From: Nectonema munidae
Taxonomy: Eukaryota; Nematomorpha; Nectonematoida; Nectonematidae
Direction of reading: 5' to 3'
Assembly: GCA_030549495.1 (NCBI GenBank)
Contig: JAUIRK010000268.1
Span: 117,377-181,376 of the forward strand
Length of the DNA stretch: 64,000 nt
A program made the position numbers and the translations under genes. This document shows, piece after piece, positions 11,967-23,965 of the stretch; the stretch's first letter is position 1, and each line of letters opens with the position of its first letter. The notes beneath the pieces were generated by a model. It did no database searches, was not told the DNA's origin, and was given only the letters and a program-made list of their open reading frames with translations.

Positions 11967-11975
11967 AAAAATATG

Positions 11976-13224
11976 CATGAAAGTCCCTTGCATGACTTTT
12001 AAGGCAATGTGTTACTTAGTTTTTTTTTGTTATAATAAAAAATATTTCTTTCAAAATCAAGACTTTTTATTTTTATTACAAGTTAGTTAAAATCAGTTTT
12101 AGATTTTTTTTTCTCAAGTATAATATTATTAATGTAGATAAATTGGCGCTGAGCTTCATAAATAAAAGTTGTAGAGAGAAATGAGAAAGTTGAATAAATC
12201 TTTTATTTATTTAAAAAATTTTTGAAACTTTTTTTCATTCACGTCATATAAATTAAAAATTATGGCAGAATTACAGCGATCGAATTTCAGTTAGTACGTT
12301 TTGAATTTTTTAGAGCAGTTTTTTACAAACCAATTATTTTTAAATTCATTAGATTTACTTATATTAGGAAAAAAATGATTCAAATAATGGAAAAAAGTTT
12401 TGAAAAATAATTATAAGAAAGTACTAATACAATTTAAATATTAAAATTTTTAAATTTAATTTAAGTATATTTTTAAACATAATATAAAATTTAAACTATA
12501 AGAAAGAATTTAATTAGACAAGAATTACTTCCTTTTGCTGCTAATTAATGACTATCAAAAAACTATTTTAGAGACACTTAATTTAATTTTAAAATAATAA
12601 AAATTTCAATGAGAATAAATATAAAGTCGAACAATTAACTTTTGATACGGTTGCAAAGTTTCTGATTTCTGTAATTAAATAGTTAAAAATATATGATAAT
12701 ATTTTATACTTAAAAATATGGAAAAACAAAAAAAAATTAAAAATTCAATGATAAGAAATATTTTTTACAAGATGGTAAAATTTAAATTCAATCAGCCGTT
12801 TAAACTTTAAAATCCATCAGAAAAAAAAGTATATTTTGATCTCTAGAAGAATTTTCAATTTTTTTAGACATTAAAACATCCTTTCAAATAGTTGTCGGCA
12901 TTTTTTAGTCATGCCCAAAAAATAAGTAACAATAGTGGTGCAGTTAGAGAAAGAAAAGGTAGTCACTCCTTTCTTTTCTGCCCTTCAGGATTTCCTACTA
13001 TACTACATAAAATATAAAAAATTAAGGTAAAAGATGTAATAAAACAGATTTAAACTATTGGAAGTGTAGTTTTTCTTACCTAGTGCATTATCACTAAAAC
13101 ATAATTTTGTATTTTATAATGAAATATCTTATTTCTCATTGAAATAAAGGATATTTAAAATACATTCATGGTAATCTTACATTAAAAGAAATAATTTATC
13201 TCAGCTTAAGCTTTTAATCTTTTA
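11976..13224. other. AT-rich spacer, no gene seen
   Basis: Probably begins with the 3' flank of the older MULE-3 fragment. No open frame of note, no clear repeat boundary and no RNA gene recognised. Confidence 0.4.
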
Positions 13225-14798
13225 AGCTTTTAAAGCTTTTGACAATAGAACAGAAACCATTGAGTTCGAGCTTTGTACAAATGAATCATTATTATCTATT
13301 ATTGATAAAATGAAAAAAAAATGAGACTAAAGATATATATGGCATTTCAATTAATCATATAAAAAAAATAAAGTACAACATTTGTACAGCTTTATGCTAT
13401 GCCATAAATTTTTCTTTGAAAACTTCTATTTTTCCTAGTGTTCTAAAGCTCCAAAAGGTTGTGCCAATTTATAAAAAAAATGATAAAAACTCAGTTGATA
13501 ACTATAGACCAGTTTCTATAATTCCTACACTCTCAAAAATATTTGAACAATTTCTTCACTGCCAATTGAAAACTTACTTGAATTCATTAAACTACTTTCA
13601 TGATAGTCAATTTGGATTCAGAGAACACTACTCAACTGAAGCTTTCCACTCTTACCTAATCCAAAGGATGGTAGAAATTGTTGAAAATAAAGATGATGCA
13701 GTACTTTTCTTTTTTGATCTTTCCAAAGCCTTCAACAGAGTAAGCCACTCATCCATTATCAAAAATCTATACGACTGTAATTTGAGTAATAATTCTCTTC
13801 TCCTCTTTACTTCATATCTGAAAAATAGATCCCAAAAAGTTATGGTAAATCATGTTTTGTCAACAAAATTATCTCTCCAAAATGGTGTCCCACAAGGATC
13901 CATTTTAGGACCCATTCTTTTCAACATAGTAATGAACAGTATTTTTTATGTTTCAAATTTTTTCAATTTTCTTCTTTTCGCGGATGACATATGCGCATAC
14001 TTTCCTTTGTCAAGAATCAAAAATGGTCAAAAGTTCGATTTAGATACTTTAAACGAAGAATTAAACATGATCTATGAATGGTGTAATCTTAACAACTTCC
14101 TCCTAAACAAGCAGAAATCACAATGTATGATCATTTCGAAAAAGAACAAAAACTATAGTTTTCTAAAACATACTGGAATAAATGAAGTAAGATGTATTAA
14201 TGTGCTTGGGTTAATGTTAAACAATTTGTTAAAGTTTAATGAGCATATTGACCGACTTGCTCTCAATTTGAATCGAGTCATTGGTATTTTATTTAGTACT
14301 AAAAATATTTTTCCTTTGAATGTTAAACTTCTAATATACAAACAATTGTTTATCTCCTACATCAATTATAGTATTGTCAATTGGTTTCCTCATGGGAAAA
14401 AACGTATTGAAATTCTTCAAAAACGCGCTTTGAGAGTAATATTCAATCTGAACAGAACAGATCATACTAAAACAATATTTTATCAGAATAGTTTGTTGAA
14501 TTTAGAGGACATTTTTAAACAAAGAATTGGGGTTTTTCTCTTCAAAAACTTTAATGGTATTTTGAACAATGTTTTTGGGTCATTAATAAACTACAATGCA
14601 ACACCTGCATATTTTACAAGACATTCAATGGAACCCAAAAGGATAGATTACAGGCTAAAAGGTTCTAAAGTTTCAATTTTAAAAAAATCAAATGAATTTT
14701 TTGTCGATAATAAACTTCTTTTTGAAAACCTAGACTTATCTTTACCTTCATTCAAAAAAAGGATTAAAAACCATTTCCTAAACCTTTATGATGTATAA
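13225..14798 (+). pseudogene. LINE reverse transcriptase, 5'-truncated
   Basis: Non-LTR retrotransposon ORF2 fragment. The open frame at 13416-14798 (460 residues) covers the RT domain: NYRPVSIIPTLSKIFE, then FDLSKAFNRVSH (first catalytic Asp), NGVPQGSILGPILF, LLFADDICAY (the catalytic Asp pair), then the thumb. The frame extends upstream without a start (ICTALCYAINFS before 13416), and at about 13310-13320 a one-base shift in an A tract links it to FELCTNESLLSIIDK. The apurinic endonuclease that should precede the RT is missing, so this is a 5'-truncated copy. The motifs look most like the Jockey/CR1/L2 group; I cannot choose the clade. The long intact frame suggests a fairly recent insertion. 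Typical ORF2 length is about 900 or more residues. Confidence 0.88.
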
Positions 14799-15599
14799 AT
14801 TAAGCTTTTCCCTCAAATGTGAACTTTTATGTTTTTACTAACACCATCAGAAAATACACATATTTAATTGAAAAAAAATCTAATAACGGCCATTTTTGGC
14901 TATTGATTTTTTTTTACTATTATGCTTATATACAATTATAAAGAATGTTGAAAAAAAATATATAAAACTTTTGTTTTTTTTGTGTAACAAACTTATTTTT
15001 TACAATAAATTTTCTCTCTCTCTCTCTAATCACACGAAACCAAGAAAATTTTCTGTCGGCCCAAGTTGGAGTCGAGACCCCTAGGTTTTGAACAACTGAT
15101 CTAAAGGATAGAAAGTTATGAAAATATACGACATTTAATTTGCACAGGGCATATTTCGCCTATGCTCAACAACCGCGCTTTCAATTTTCAAATCGAGAAT
15201 CGAAGTCAGGATAGCATGGATAGTATGCAATCATACTACCAATACTATCACAGCCTTGTATGTTTCATTATTTTATTGCTATAAAACTAGCAAGAAATAT
15301 ACACAAACTTAGAAGATACTAAAGGTGTTATGAAAATGCAAGAAAAACATTCTTTCTCTTCTATAAACTACAATTTTAAGTTTTTCCCTCGATTAGAAGA
15401 AAATCTTCAGTATGAAAGTCCTTTGTTAGGGTATATGCATAAGATCATCAATTCCTCAAAGTGTGGGTCCTTTTCTAGATTTATTCCTATTCACAAGGAT
15501 CATCTCTTAAAAATTCTTGATCGGATGTAAATTATGTTGCTTTGCAGTTTGTTGAGTTCCATTGGGAATTTATTCTTTAATGATTGGATGATGTTGCGT
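14799..15599. other. LINE 3' flank and spacer
   Basis: AT-rich sequence after the RT stop, with a short (CT)n run at 15013-15028 that might be the LINE tail or just a microsatellite. A weak tRNA B-box-like string (GGTCTCGACTCC on the minus strand, near 15068-15079) is too poor to call. Small open frames here have no recognised domain. Confidence 0.35.
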
Positions 15600-16460
15600 A
15601 GTGATTTTAAATTTGACCCGTTTCGATCATTACTTGGGCTACCATCAAGGAGTCGGAGACAAATACCAAATTGTCAAAATATTTTGTTGCGACCACCAGT
15701 AGTGCTAGTAGTTTTGATTTGTCGATTGATGGAGAATTGAAATCGAACATTTCGGTGCCATGTGAAACAACTATTGCTATCTTCTGTGGTGTTGTGTCCA
15801 TGAAGATTGCTTGAGATTTGCCTTTAGCTGGTTTTGCGAGGATTGGAATTGATCTTTTCAGTTCTCTCCAAGCTTCAAGCCATATTTTCCTGGGCAGTAG
15901 CTCTCCGTGTAAAACTTTAAATAACGGGGAGTACATTTTGAATTTTCTTGGGATACAACCAATGTTATATTGAATGTATCCAAGGATTCTTTGAAGTGGC
16001 TTCTTTGCTTTGTTGACTTGCCATGATGTTCCAACCAAAAGGAGGAGAGCTGCTCGTAGCTTGCTTCTAGTTGATGATTTTAGTTTCAGGCATCTTTCTT
16101 GAAGTTTGACAGTAACGCCCAGCAAGGAAAGAATGTTTTTTTTGCGAGAGTGAGGATTTTTCTATATTTATTACCATTTTATTGTTGTCGCAAAACTCTA
16201 AAATTGGTTTGCTTACCATTATGAGATCCTCTTCTGATTTTCCGAAGATTAGGAAGTCGTCGATGTATAGGAGTAATTTTACTTCTTACGCAATGGACTC
16301 ATTGAAGGTTGCTGCCAGTTTATTGTTTTTGTAAACTAATTGGAGTATTCCGGGAGAAAATTTGCTCTTATTGGAAGGACCAAGAACTTGTAAAATTTCT
16401 TCCTAGCTTTAACACATAGAGTTCTTGGTATGCTTTGTGGATCTTTATTCCATAGAACGC
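15600..16460 (-). mobile_element. Retroelement pol fossil: RT end and RNase H
   Basis: Minus strand. A YIDD-type reverse transcriptase catalytic motif lies near 16265. An RNase H-like region follows (IFMDTTPQKIAIVV near 15800, then LLALLVVATK and FVSDSLMVAQV). RT followed directly by RNase H fits an LTR/DIRS-type or other virus-like retroelement; the family cannot be fixed by eye. It is an old, broken fossil with a few disruptions and no recognisable terminal repeats. Confidence 0.6.
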
Positions 16461-16704
16461 TGAGGCCTTCAAAAGTTTATAGAGCATAATTTTTTTTGAT
16501 TGCCATTTATCTTCAGTCTGTTTTCTTTTTCCCCACCCAGCCCTCCCTTAATCCTTTTTCTTGTATGTATATTATTATTATGATGTTTTTCTTTTCTTCA
16601 TTAAATAAAGTTTCTTGAAAATACGCTAGAACGCACAGCGTCTTAAGCCAAAAAAATAAATCTTGAAAATAAAGTTATGCCTACACTATTTAAGTGTTAA
16701 GTGA

Positions 16705-16960
16705 TTGAACGTACCTGTAATCGAAGGATCATCTTCCCAATTTTTTTTTCTTGAGAAACACAACGGGATGAGATTGATTACTAATTTCATCTTCTCAAAG
16801 GTATTGTTAGAGACTCCCTCTCTTTTATTTGGGGTTCCTTATGCATGGAGATATATTTATCCTGTATATAGCTTCGCTACAAAAATTGAACTAAAGGATG
16901 CTTTTCCTGCAATCAAGATCAATAAAAATTACAATTTTTTTTTGTTTTAACAGGGCAACA
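16705..16960 (+). mobile_element. Retroelement pol fossil: RT N-terminal part
   Basis: Plus strand. The sequence resembles the start of a reverse transcriptase domain, with NGMRLITNFIFSK and then KIELKDAFPAIKI as the first Asp motif. It is probably the same kind of element as the minus-strand fossil at 15600-16460, but in the opposite orientation. Short, broken and old; no ends visible. Confidence 0.5.
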
Positions 16961-17228
16961 ATTATGAATTCAGAAAATTTCCTATGCGGTCAAACTTTTT
17001 TAGCGCATCGTTAAGCTTTAAAAATTTTCAAGTGATTAAAATTTTTTGGGTCTAATCATTATCAGTGGAAGGAAAATCGATTTTATAAGTACTATTAATA
17101 TTTGTTTTAATTATTGATTAGATTAATATTCTCAAAAAAGAAACATGAACACTTTTTATTTTTTATGTAGCTTTATTTTTGTATATTTTTATTAGACAAC
17201 AACATCGTTTTTATAAGTTGAATTCCGG

Positions 17229-18560
17229 TCCCACTAAAATGAGTAAATATTTTTATCCTATCTATTAACGTTGTAATGGCGGAAAATGGAGAATTGAGTA
17301 AATTTTTTGAAAAAAATGGCTGATTTTTCAGAATGTTTCAACTAATGGCGATTTTTTTTTACTTTTTACTAAGATAATTTATTTGGTAATCAAATTTTAT
17401 TTTCACAACTTATGATAGATTTCTTCCTTACTTTGAATTTATTTAAATTTATGCTTTCAAATATTTAAATAATAAAAGATGGAAACAGATTTAAACTAAT
17501 ATTTTTAAGTCTCTTGGTGATATAATTCTATTTGCTTTGATTGTTATCATGGGCCTCTGTTTTATGAAGTATCTTTTTATTTATGTTGTGATTCTAACAG
17601 TATTTACTCTCAACATGGCATTATTTTTATTTTATCTATTGAGTAACTGAAATTCAAAGGAAAATTTATATCCTGAAATCATTGATACCTTCTAGTTAAA
17701 ATAGTTTTTATTTAATATTTTCCCTACTGTTTTGCCTGTTCATATAGAAAAATTTTAATATAATTTATTAAGACTTAATTTTTAAAGTGTACCATTCGCT
17801 TTATTATGCTTTTATATAAACATTTCAACTATCATGCTTTTAATGTTTTAATATTGTGTAGGGGAGGGCATAGAGAACTTTTGAGGAGCAAGTGAGACAT
17901 GGTGCTTTGTCCGTTACTATCGTCGGTGCGCTTCTATGTCAACTTTAGATAACGATGTAAAAGGTAGGCAAATAATGACTTCTTAACCGTTATATTTATT
18001 TTTCTCTCAACTTGTAAAACATGTTTAAAATTACGATAATCATAATAGAAGCGATTTTTTATTTTAAGTTTGTATATGATATCTTTTGTGTATTGTAGAA
18101 TAAACTTTATGATGGAAATGTAGTTGTGACTGATGGTGAAAAATTGATCCTAGTTTGGTTAGGTTATTTGGGGCTTGAGTGATGTAGGGTATATGCCTAG
18201 CATCGATAAACAAATCTTCGGGTTTGGCTCTATATTGAATCTATGTTGGCCTTTTCGATGATCTCATCAACTTGATACAGTAGTACTACTTTACTAATCT
18301 TAGGACTTAGAAAGAAGTTAGTAAAACTAATTATAGTATCGAACAGTGAAGAATGTCTTCACGATCTTAGATTGGTGTCTTCATTTCTATAGTATCTTGT
18401 TACACTTTTACGTTTGACAAAACTCATTCAATATAATTTTCCTTTCAATTTTTACTCGTTTCTACTCGCAGATATCAATAATTTTCCGTAAAACGTAAAA
18501 TTCCTAATCGTTATTTACAATAGATTAGGAAACTCCTATCTCAATTTACACTTTAGTTAA
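17229..18560 (+). repeat. 1.3-kb dispersed repeat, copy A
   Basis: Begins at GGTCCCACTAAAATGAG and runs in direct orientation with 62741-64000. Over the first 200 bases I count about five differences, roughly 97% identity. Copy A has about 70 bases near 18400-18480 that copy B lacks. No open frame of note is conserved between the copies, so it looks noncoding (a nonautonomous element or part of a larger one). No inverted ends or target duplication were found. Confidence 0.85.
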
Positions 18561-18715
18561 CTGAGAATATAAGGAATATTCATATATCGTCATATGGACA
18601 GAGAGCTGTTGTTCAATTGAGTTACGAAACTGTACATGTGAGTAGGGTGGTCAAAGAGGAAGATCAATTATATTGGAAATGTAGGATTGAAAATTGAATT
18701 GGTGGGTCTATTTGT

Positions 18716-20794
18716 TTAACCCTCGCATGACCGTTTAATTTTTCCTTCTGAGAAAAGCCATTTAGGTCCTTGCCGGCCATAGCTATTTCTTTATAGTATT
18801 ATTATAGTAAAAACTATGAAAATAGTATAATTATTAGTAAAAACAATAAAAAACCCAGCTTTATTTACTTTTACTTTTTTTAAAACTTCACATGTGTTTA
18901 AAAATATTTTAAACTGATCGATGATTTTAAGGCTGTTTGCACTGTCAATTTAGTCGTTGGAATACGTTTGATTCGATTATACTCTTGAACTAGTTAACTT
19001 CCTTACTTCTCACTGCTGTAGTAGTTTATGTTTTTATTGTATATTTTCATCTGTGTGGAGATATAAAACGGAACAAATGCGATGATGTTTATATTCAATC
19101 TGATATTGATGATATAACTTTTATGACGTAAAAAATATTGCATTGTGTAATATAGTGGTTCTGAAACGGTACTCACTGTGTTCAATACAAATAGCACAAT
19201 CTCTACACTTTCATTTATATGAAGATATAAAACGCAATCAGTGCATATTCATTTATTTCTTGATAATATAAAGCAATATCCAATAACCTATCATCGATTT
19301 ATGTTTGTTGCTGGATCTCACATATTTTATAGGCACACAAGCGGTAAAATTTATATTGCTTTTTCATCAGTCTCTCACCACGCCTTGGCTGATTTTTCCA
19401 TTTTTTTTGTACATCATAAAATAGTTATCTTTTATTATTACTTCAATTTTCTTCCTTATTCTTTCACAAACCGTAAAGATGCTTTCAAGTTCTTTCGGAA
19501 GTTGGAATTGTTTTTTTAGATGGTATTATATACAATTTTCGTGTTCCAACATCGAGGAGCAGACCTTCTGCATTAAATATAAGGAACATCTCATCCTCCT
19601 GCTTCAAATTTAGAAGCCAGAGACGAAGTCAACCCGTACAAAATTTGGTCTTTTTTTCCACTCCTGAACTCCCTCAAGAAGTTTTTATCAAAACACATCA
19701 ATACCTAAAAAGAAAAATTGAAAGCTCTTCTAATGTTTCTAATCATTTGTTATCTTAGCGTATATAGCACTTCGATATATTATCGGAATTCAATCCGATC
19801 AAAAGATACCTATTGAAAAACTTTACTCTTTTAAAATTGGCTCACTTTTTGTGAAGGCTGCTATTAGTAAAAATGTTTTTAAGTTTATCTCAAGGTTTTT
19901 GCGTTTTGATGATCCTTTTACAAGCAACATTCAAAGTGATAAAATTGCTTCAGTAATAATTTTCAATAATATTACCATCATATCTTTTCAAAGTAAGCTT
20001 GTATTTTTAGTAAAAATCAGTAAACTATACGAACTAAAACTTTTTTTCAGATACTGAATGCCACAAGATTATGTTTGCGTTGACGAACAACTCTTGAGAT
20101 TCCGAGGAAATTGTCCAATAAAGGTGTACGATCCTAGTAAGCCTTGTAAATGGGGGATAAAATTTTATCACTTGAATGATGCTAGAACATATTACGTTAT
20201 ATGTCTTAAATCATACGCTTCAGACCTACATGAAAGATCTTACTTCTCAGGATGCAAAATCGTCAAAAGAGTTGTGAATTTATCCAAGGTGCCCAAAGGT
20301 ACCTGAATAATAAGTAATGGCTTTTTTACGAGTTATGCTTATGGGGTAAGGAGCGCAACTTATCAGTTTTAGGCACAGTGACTTCAAACAAACGGTGTGT
20401 TCCTCCAATTTTTAAAACTCAACATCTAAACAGTTTGCGATTGGTAGAGTATGAATCCAGGACTTTGTGGAGATAGTTAAAAAGATAAAATCTTTTCTTA
20501 AATATTTGGCAAGAGCCTAGTAGAAATAAAACATCTCAATTAAGAATGGCAACCGATTATTACATAAACGTATTTCAAGGGTTTTCACAAAAGTTTGTGA
20601 ATCATGTGGTATTTATGGACCGATCTACGCTTCCCTACTAGCCATAAAATGGGAGATTGAGGGAGGAAGGAAGGGCGACCGAAGGTAATTTCAAATACCA
20701 CAGTTTTATACATACATGAAGCTAGAATTTGATGGGCTTAAATGCTATTTGAAAGGCTAAAATGCCCCTTTCCCCCCGTCATTGATAGGGTTAA
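18716..20794 (+). mobile_element. piggyBac element 1, TTAA ends
   Basis: The left end is TTAA followed by CCCTCGCATGACCG (18716-18733). The right end is GTCATTGATAGGG followed by TTAA (20791-20794). The outer CCCT and the inner ATGAC are shared in inverted orientation. The length of about 2.08 kb and the TTAA target fit piggyBac. It encodes a broken transposase. The stretch 18740-19800 has no clear coding content left. Confidence 0.8.
19800..20600 (+). pseudogene. piggyBac transposase remnant (element 1)
   Basis: DDE transposase of the PGBD type, broken. Recognisable pieces: FKFISRFLRFDDP (about 19880-19915); VDEQLLRFRGNCPIKVYDP with KPCKWGIKFYHL at 20079-20180, which carries the central catalytic Asp; and after a stop, GFFTSY, then VTSNKRCVPPIF near 20380. 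The gene has lost its 5' part and contains several stops and frame changes. The frame between 20058 and 20306 is the best preserved (82 residues). A full PGBD transposase is about 500-600 residues. No Cys-rich C-terminal domain was seen here. Confidence 0.85.
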
Positions 20795-21590
20795 ATCTGT
20801 GCAGTGGCGTACCTAACAGATACCGCCGATGGTGGTTGTTTATTTGCCACCTATTTTGAGTTCTAAAGCTTAAAAATGGCCAAGATTGAATAATTGAGGT
20901 ATAGATAAAATTATAATGAAAAATTGCTGCAACCATTATTGCTCAAAAAATTTTTTAATCTGATTTATCTTTCATCAAGTGAATATACAAACGCATAATA
21001 AACATTTATGATGTGATTAGGTAACAATAAGTAAAATTTTCAAATTGCGAGGATATTCAAAAGGAAATATATATATTAATAAAAACAAATCACTAAAATA
21101 CAAAAAAAAATAACACACAAATATATTACATTAAAATTTAAATTTGATGTACACAAACTATATAATGAGTAAATTATAAACACATGAAAATGTTTATAGT
21201 ATATTACAGTAATTATTGAAAAAATATAAATTCAGCCAAACGAATTTGATTCGTTTTTGTTCAAATAAAATGTTGGAAAATATTATATAATTTAACTAAT
21301 TGTACTAGGTTCACTGTTGCATAGCAAGAAAATTATCTAGAAAGATCTTATTTTTTTATTTAAATCTTTTTTTTAATTTAAAACTAAAATGAAATATATT
21401 TTTTTAATTTAAAACTAAAATGAAATATATTTTTTAAAAAACTATGTTTAAATTTTTTAGTTTAATATGTCAGGTAATTGGAATTTTATAATATATTTCC
21501 TTTTAAGTATTTTTATACTATTATTAAGTATTTGTTTTTTTTATCTAATTTTAAACCCATCATAAATTAGATTTTAGAGTTAGTATTAAT
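20795..21590. other. Spacer with a hAT-like end
   Basis: CAGTGGCGTACC near 20806 resembles one end of a hAT element, but I found no partner end. The rest is AT-rich, with a 29-base direct repeat of TTTTTAATTTAAAACTAAAATG type at 21370-21430. No gene. Confidence 0.4.
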
Positions 21591-21920
21591 AGGGTGACCA
21601 ACCGTCCTCTTTCTGGAAGGACAGTCCAACTTTTTTGTTTCTTGTCCTCCTTTTTGAAAAAAGGTTTTTGTCTCTCCTTTTTAAAACCCTGGCATAATTA
21701 TTTCCACAGAAAACATTAATTTGAAATCTGTTTTTCTTACGAAACTAAAAGTTTAATTTAGATAATAGAATTTAGGAGAAGATTGTTTTTTTAATTTATT
21801 TTTATATCTCTATATCATCTACACTCATACAGAATTTATTAGTTCAATTACTAGCAGGTGTGCCAGGTTTTTTGAGGCAGTCAACTTTTTTCGGTTTAAA
21901 GCATTAAACATAAAAGTTTT

Positions 21921-23542
21921 ATGGTGTCGACTGCATCATCAAACAAAGTCACCGAATTTTTCAAGTCTGATAAGTTTTCAAGAGATCAAAAGCAACTGGC
22001 TGTTATTGAAGGCACTTTTGCCTTTCATACAATAGTACATAACCAAAGTTTCCGGAGTATGAACTGCACAAATAAACTGTTAAAAAAGTTCATCGATAAA
22101 AAATTTTCCTGCCCAAGAACAAAGTGTGAATCAATAATGAAATCAGTTTTTAGCGAATATTGTAACGATGTGCTCAAAGAAGATTTGAAGAATACACATT
22201 TTCTTACAATTCTTTCAGACGCATCAAATCATAATGAAATCAAACTTTATCCCGTTTTGGTCAGGTATTTGGACAAAATAGAAGGAGTAAAAATCAAGAT
22301 ATTGAAACTGAGCTCAATTTCAGGTGAAACGGCGGATTTTTATCTTCTAAAAAAAAAAGCTGATAACACAAACTTTGGAGGAAAAAATCGGAAAGGAAAA
22401 AATAATGTGCTGGCTAAAACAAAAAAATTTTAGGTATAGGCTGCAATGCTCATATCCTATCTAACGCAATTAATACAGCTAGTTTCACAATGCCTTTTGA
22501 TGTTGAACTTATAATTACAACAATATATTTATACTTCAGTAAGTTTACGGTGAGAGTAGAAGCCTTGAAAGTATTCTGTGAAGAAGCAGATGTTCAATAT
22601 AAAAAATATTAGGGTATTGTAAAACAAGATGGCTAGCTTTGATGCCTGCTTTAGAAAGAATAATTCATTTGTTCAGTCCCCTTCGATCTTATTTTTTGAG
22701 TATTGATAAGTGCCCAAAACTTTTGGAAACTTTTTTCAAGTCTGATTTTTCTGAAGCCTTACTACTCTTTGTTCATAGTCAAGCGTCCATTTTTCATAAA
22801 ACCCTTCAAAAAATTGAAAATGAAAGTTTATCAGCTGTGCAAATTGAAACTATTCTACATGAGTTTGTTGAGCAGTAGAAAGCAAGATATAAGGAGAAAT
22901 TTTTACCTAGGGAAACTAAAAAAAGATTGGAAAATACAGAAGAAAGCAATCCAGGAATACTTGCAAAATTTAGTAATTTTGCAGAATCATTTTACGAAAT
23001 CTGTTTTAAGTACGTTGAAGAATGGTCTGAAAGCAATTTTGCGAGTAACAACTTTTTTAAATGGTGTTTTTTAAACTGCTCAACCATTGAATGGAAAGAT
23101 GTTGAGAGCTGTGTTTCTTTTTTGATAAATTTAGTTCCAAGTATAGAAATTGATGACAATTATTTGTTTGAAGAAATAAGAAGAGTAAACAGATATCTTA
23201 GTTCCAATAAAATTCGTCAATGGGAAAGTCAATCAGAAATGGATTGAAATTTTTAAAAACTTTGAAGAAAACTTTACTCCGTACAATAATTTGTTGAAAA
23301 TTATTCAGTTTGTGTTGAGTTGTCCTGGTACAAATGCTTCTGTTGAAAGAGTGTTTTCTATTATGAATGATTTTTGGACTTGTGAAAAATCTAGACTTAG
23401 TATCGAAACTCTATATGCAGCAATTATGATTAAATTTAACATGAAGAATGTTTCTTGTCAAGATGTTTCTGAATTAATTTCAGAAAATACTTCTATTGTC
23501 AAAAAAATTCTTAGTTTTGATAAATATTCGTTCAATAAATAA
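21921..23542 (+). pseudogene. hAT transposase remnant (21.6-kb element)
   Basis: The first frame (21921-22433) has VIEGTFAFHTIVHNQSFRSM and then LSDASNHNEIKLYPVLVRY, which carries the first catalytic Asp of a hAT RNase H-fold domain. The middle (22639-22878) reads as helical hAT sequence. The last part (23291-23542) has CPGTNASVERVFSIMNDFW, the hAT C-terminal dimerisation motif. At least three frame breaks separate these pieces, and about 200 bases around 22434-22638 have decayed. No BED zinc finger is visible at the N-terminus, and the start at 21921 (ATG) may be internal. Confidence 0.82.
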
Positions 23543-23845
23543 ATTTAACAGGCGAATAAAAAATTTTTTTAGATGACAAAATATACATCCATAAGTATGA
23601 TAGGTTTTTTTCATAAAAACGGTCATTAACCACTAACGATAATATTTTTCCTTTTGTATATCCGATCCAGTTTGATTATGAGATAAATATTCGTTCAATA
23701 AATAAATTTAACAGATGAATAAAATAATTTTTTAGATTGACAAAATATACATCTATGAGTATGATAGGTTTTTTTAATAAAACGGTCATTAACCATTGAC
23801 AATAACTTTTTTCAGTGTGGTATAAATCCGATACAGATTGCTTTT
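23519..23845 (+). repeat. Tandem duplication of the hAT 3' end, 163-bp unit
   Basis: Unit 1 starts at 23519 and unit 2 at 23682. Both begin GATAAATATTCGTTCAATAA and both contain ATGATAGGTTTTTTT and ACGGTCATTAACCA. The unit includes the last codons of the transposase, so the duplication arose inside the element. Confidence 0.85.
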
Positions 23846-23965
23846 GAGAACGAAAAAAGTAATGTGTAAATTTAGTAAGCAAGTTTAAATTTTTTTGTCC
23901 TCCTTTAAAAATTTCAAAAGTTGGTCACCCTCAAAATTTGATTTTAATTTTAGAGTTAGTATTAA

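Larger units (their letters stand above)
6106..11975 (-). mobile_element. MULE-2, 5.85-kb Mutator-like element with long inverted repeats
   Basis: The left end (6115, GGTGTGCCTAAATTATGCCC) and the right end (11947-11965, reverse complement) are inverted copies, and the similarity runs inward for about 320 bp. The flanks share the 9-bp target AAAAATATG at 6106-6114 and 11967-11975. The interior encodes, on the minus strand, an OTU-like region followed by a MULE transposase. A tRNA-type SINE interrupts the right repeat at 11620-11822. Between the left repeat and the transposase (6440-7940) and between the gene and the right repeat (10650-11440) I see only AT-rich noncoding DNA. It was inserted next to the end of a related transposase fragment (5698-6102). 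Confidence 0.85.
21591..23931 (+). mobile_element. hAT element, AGGGTGACCAAC ends
   Basis: The left end AGGGTGACCAAC (21591-21602) and the right end GTTGGTCACCCT (23920-23931) are perfect inverted copies. Both sides also have a TTTTTTGTCCTCCTTT-like subterminal block near 21640 and 23890. The length is 2.34 kb, with a broken hAT transposase inside. No 8-bp target duplication is found directly at the ends; a 19-base flank duplication is offset instead. Confidence 0.8.

Noticed and set aside
15068-15079. tRNA B-box-like string
   Set aside because: No box A at the right distance and no other SINE feature.
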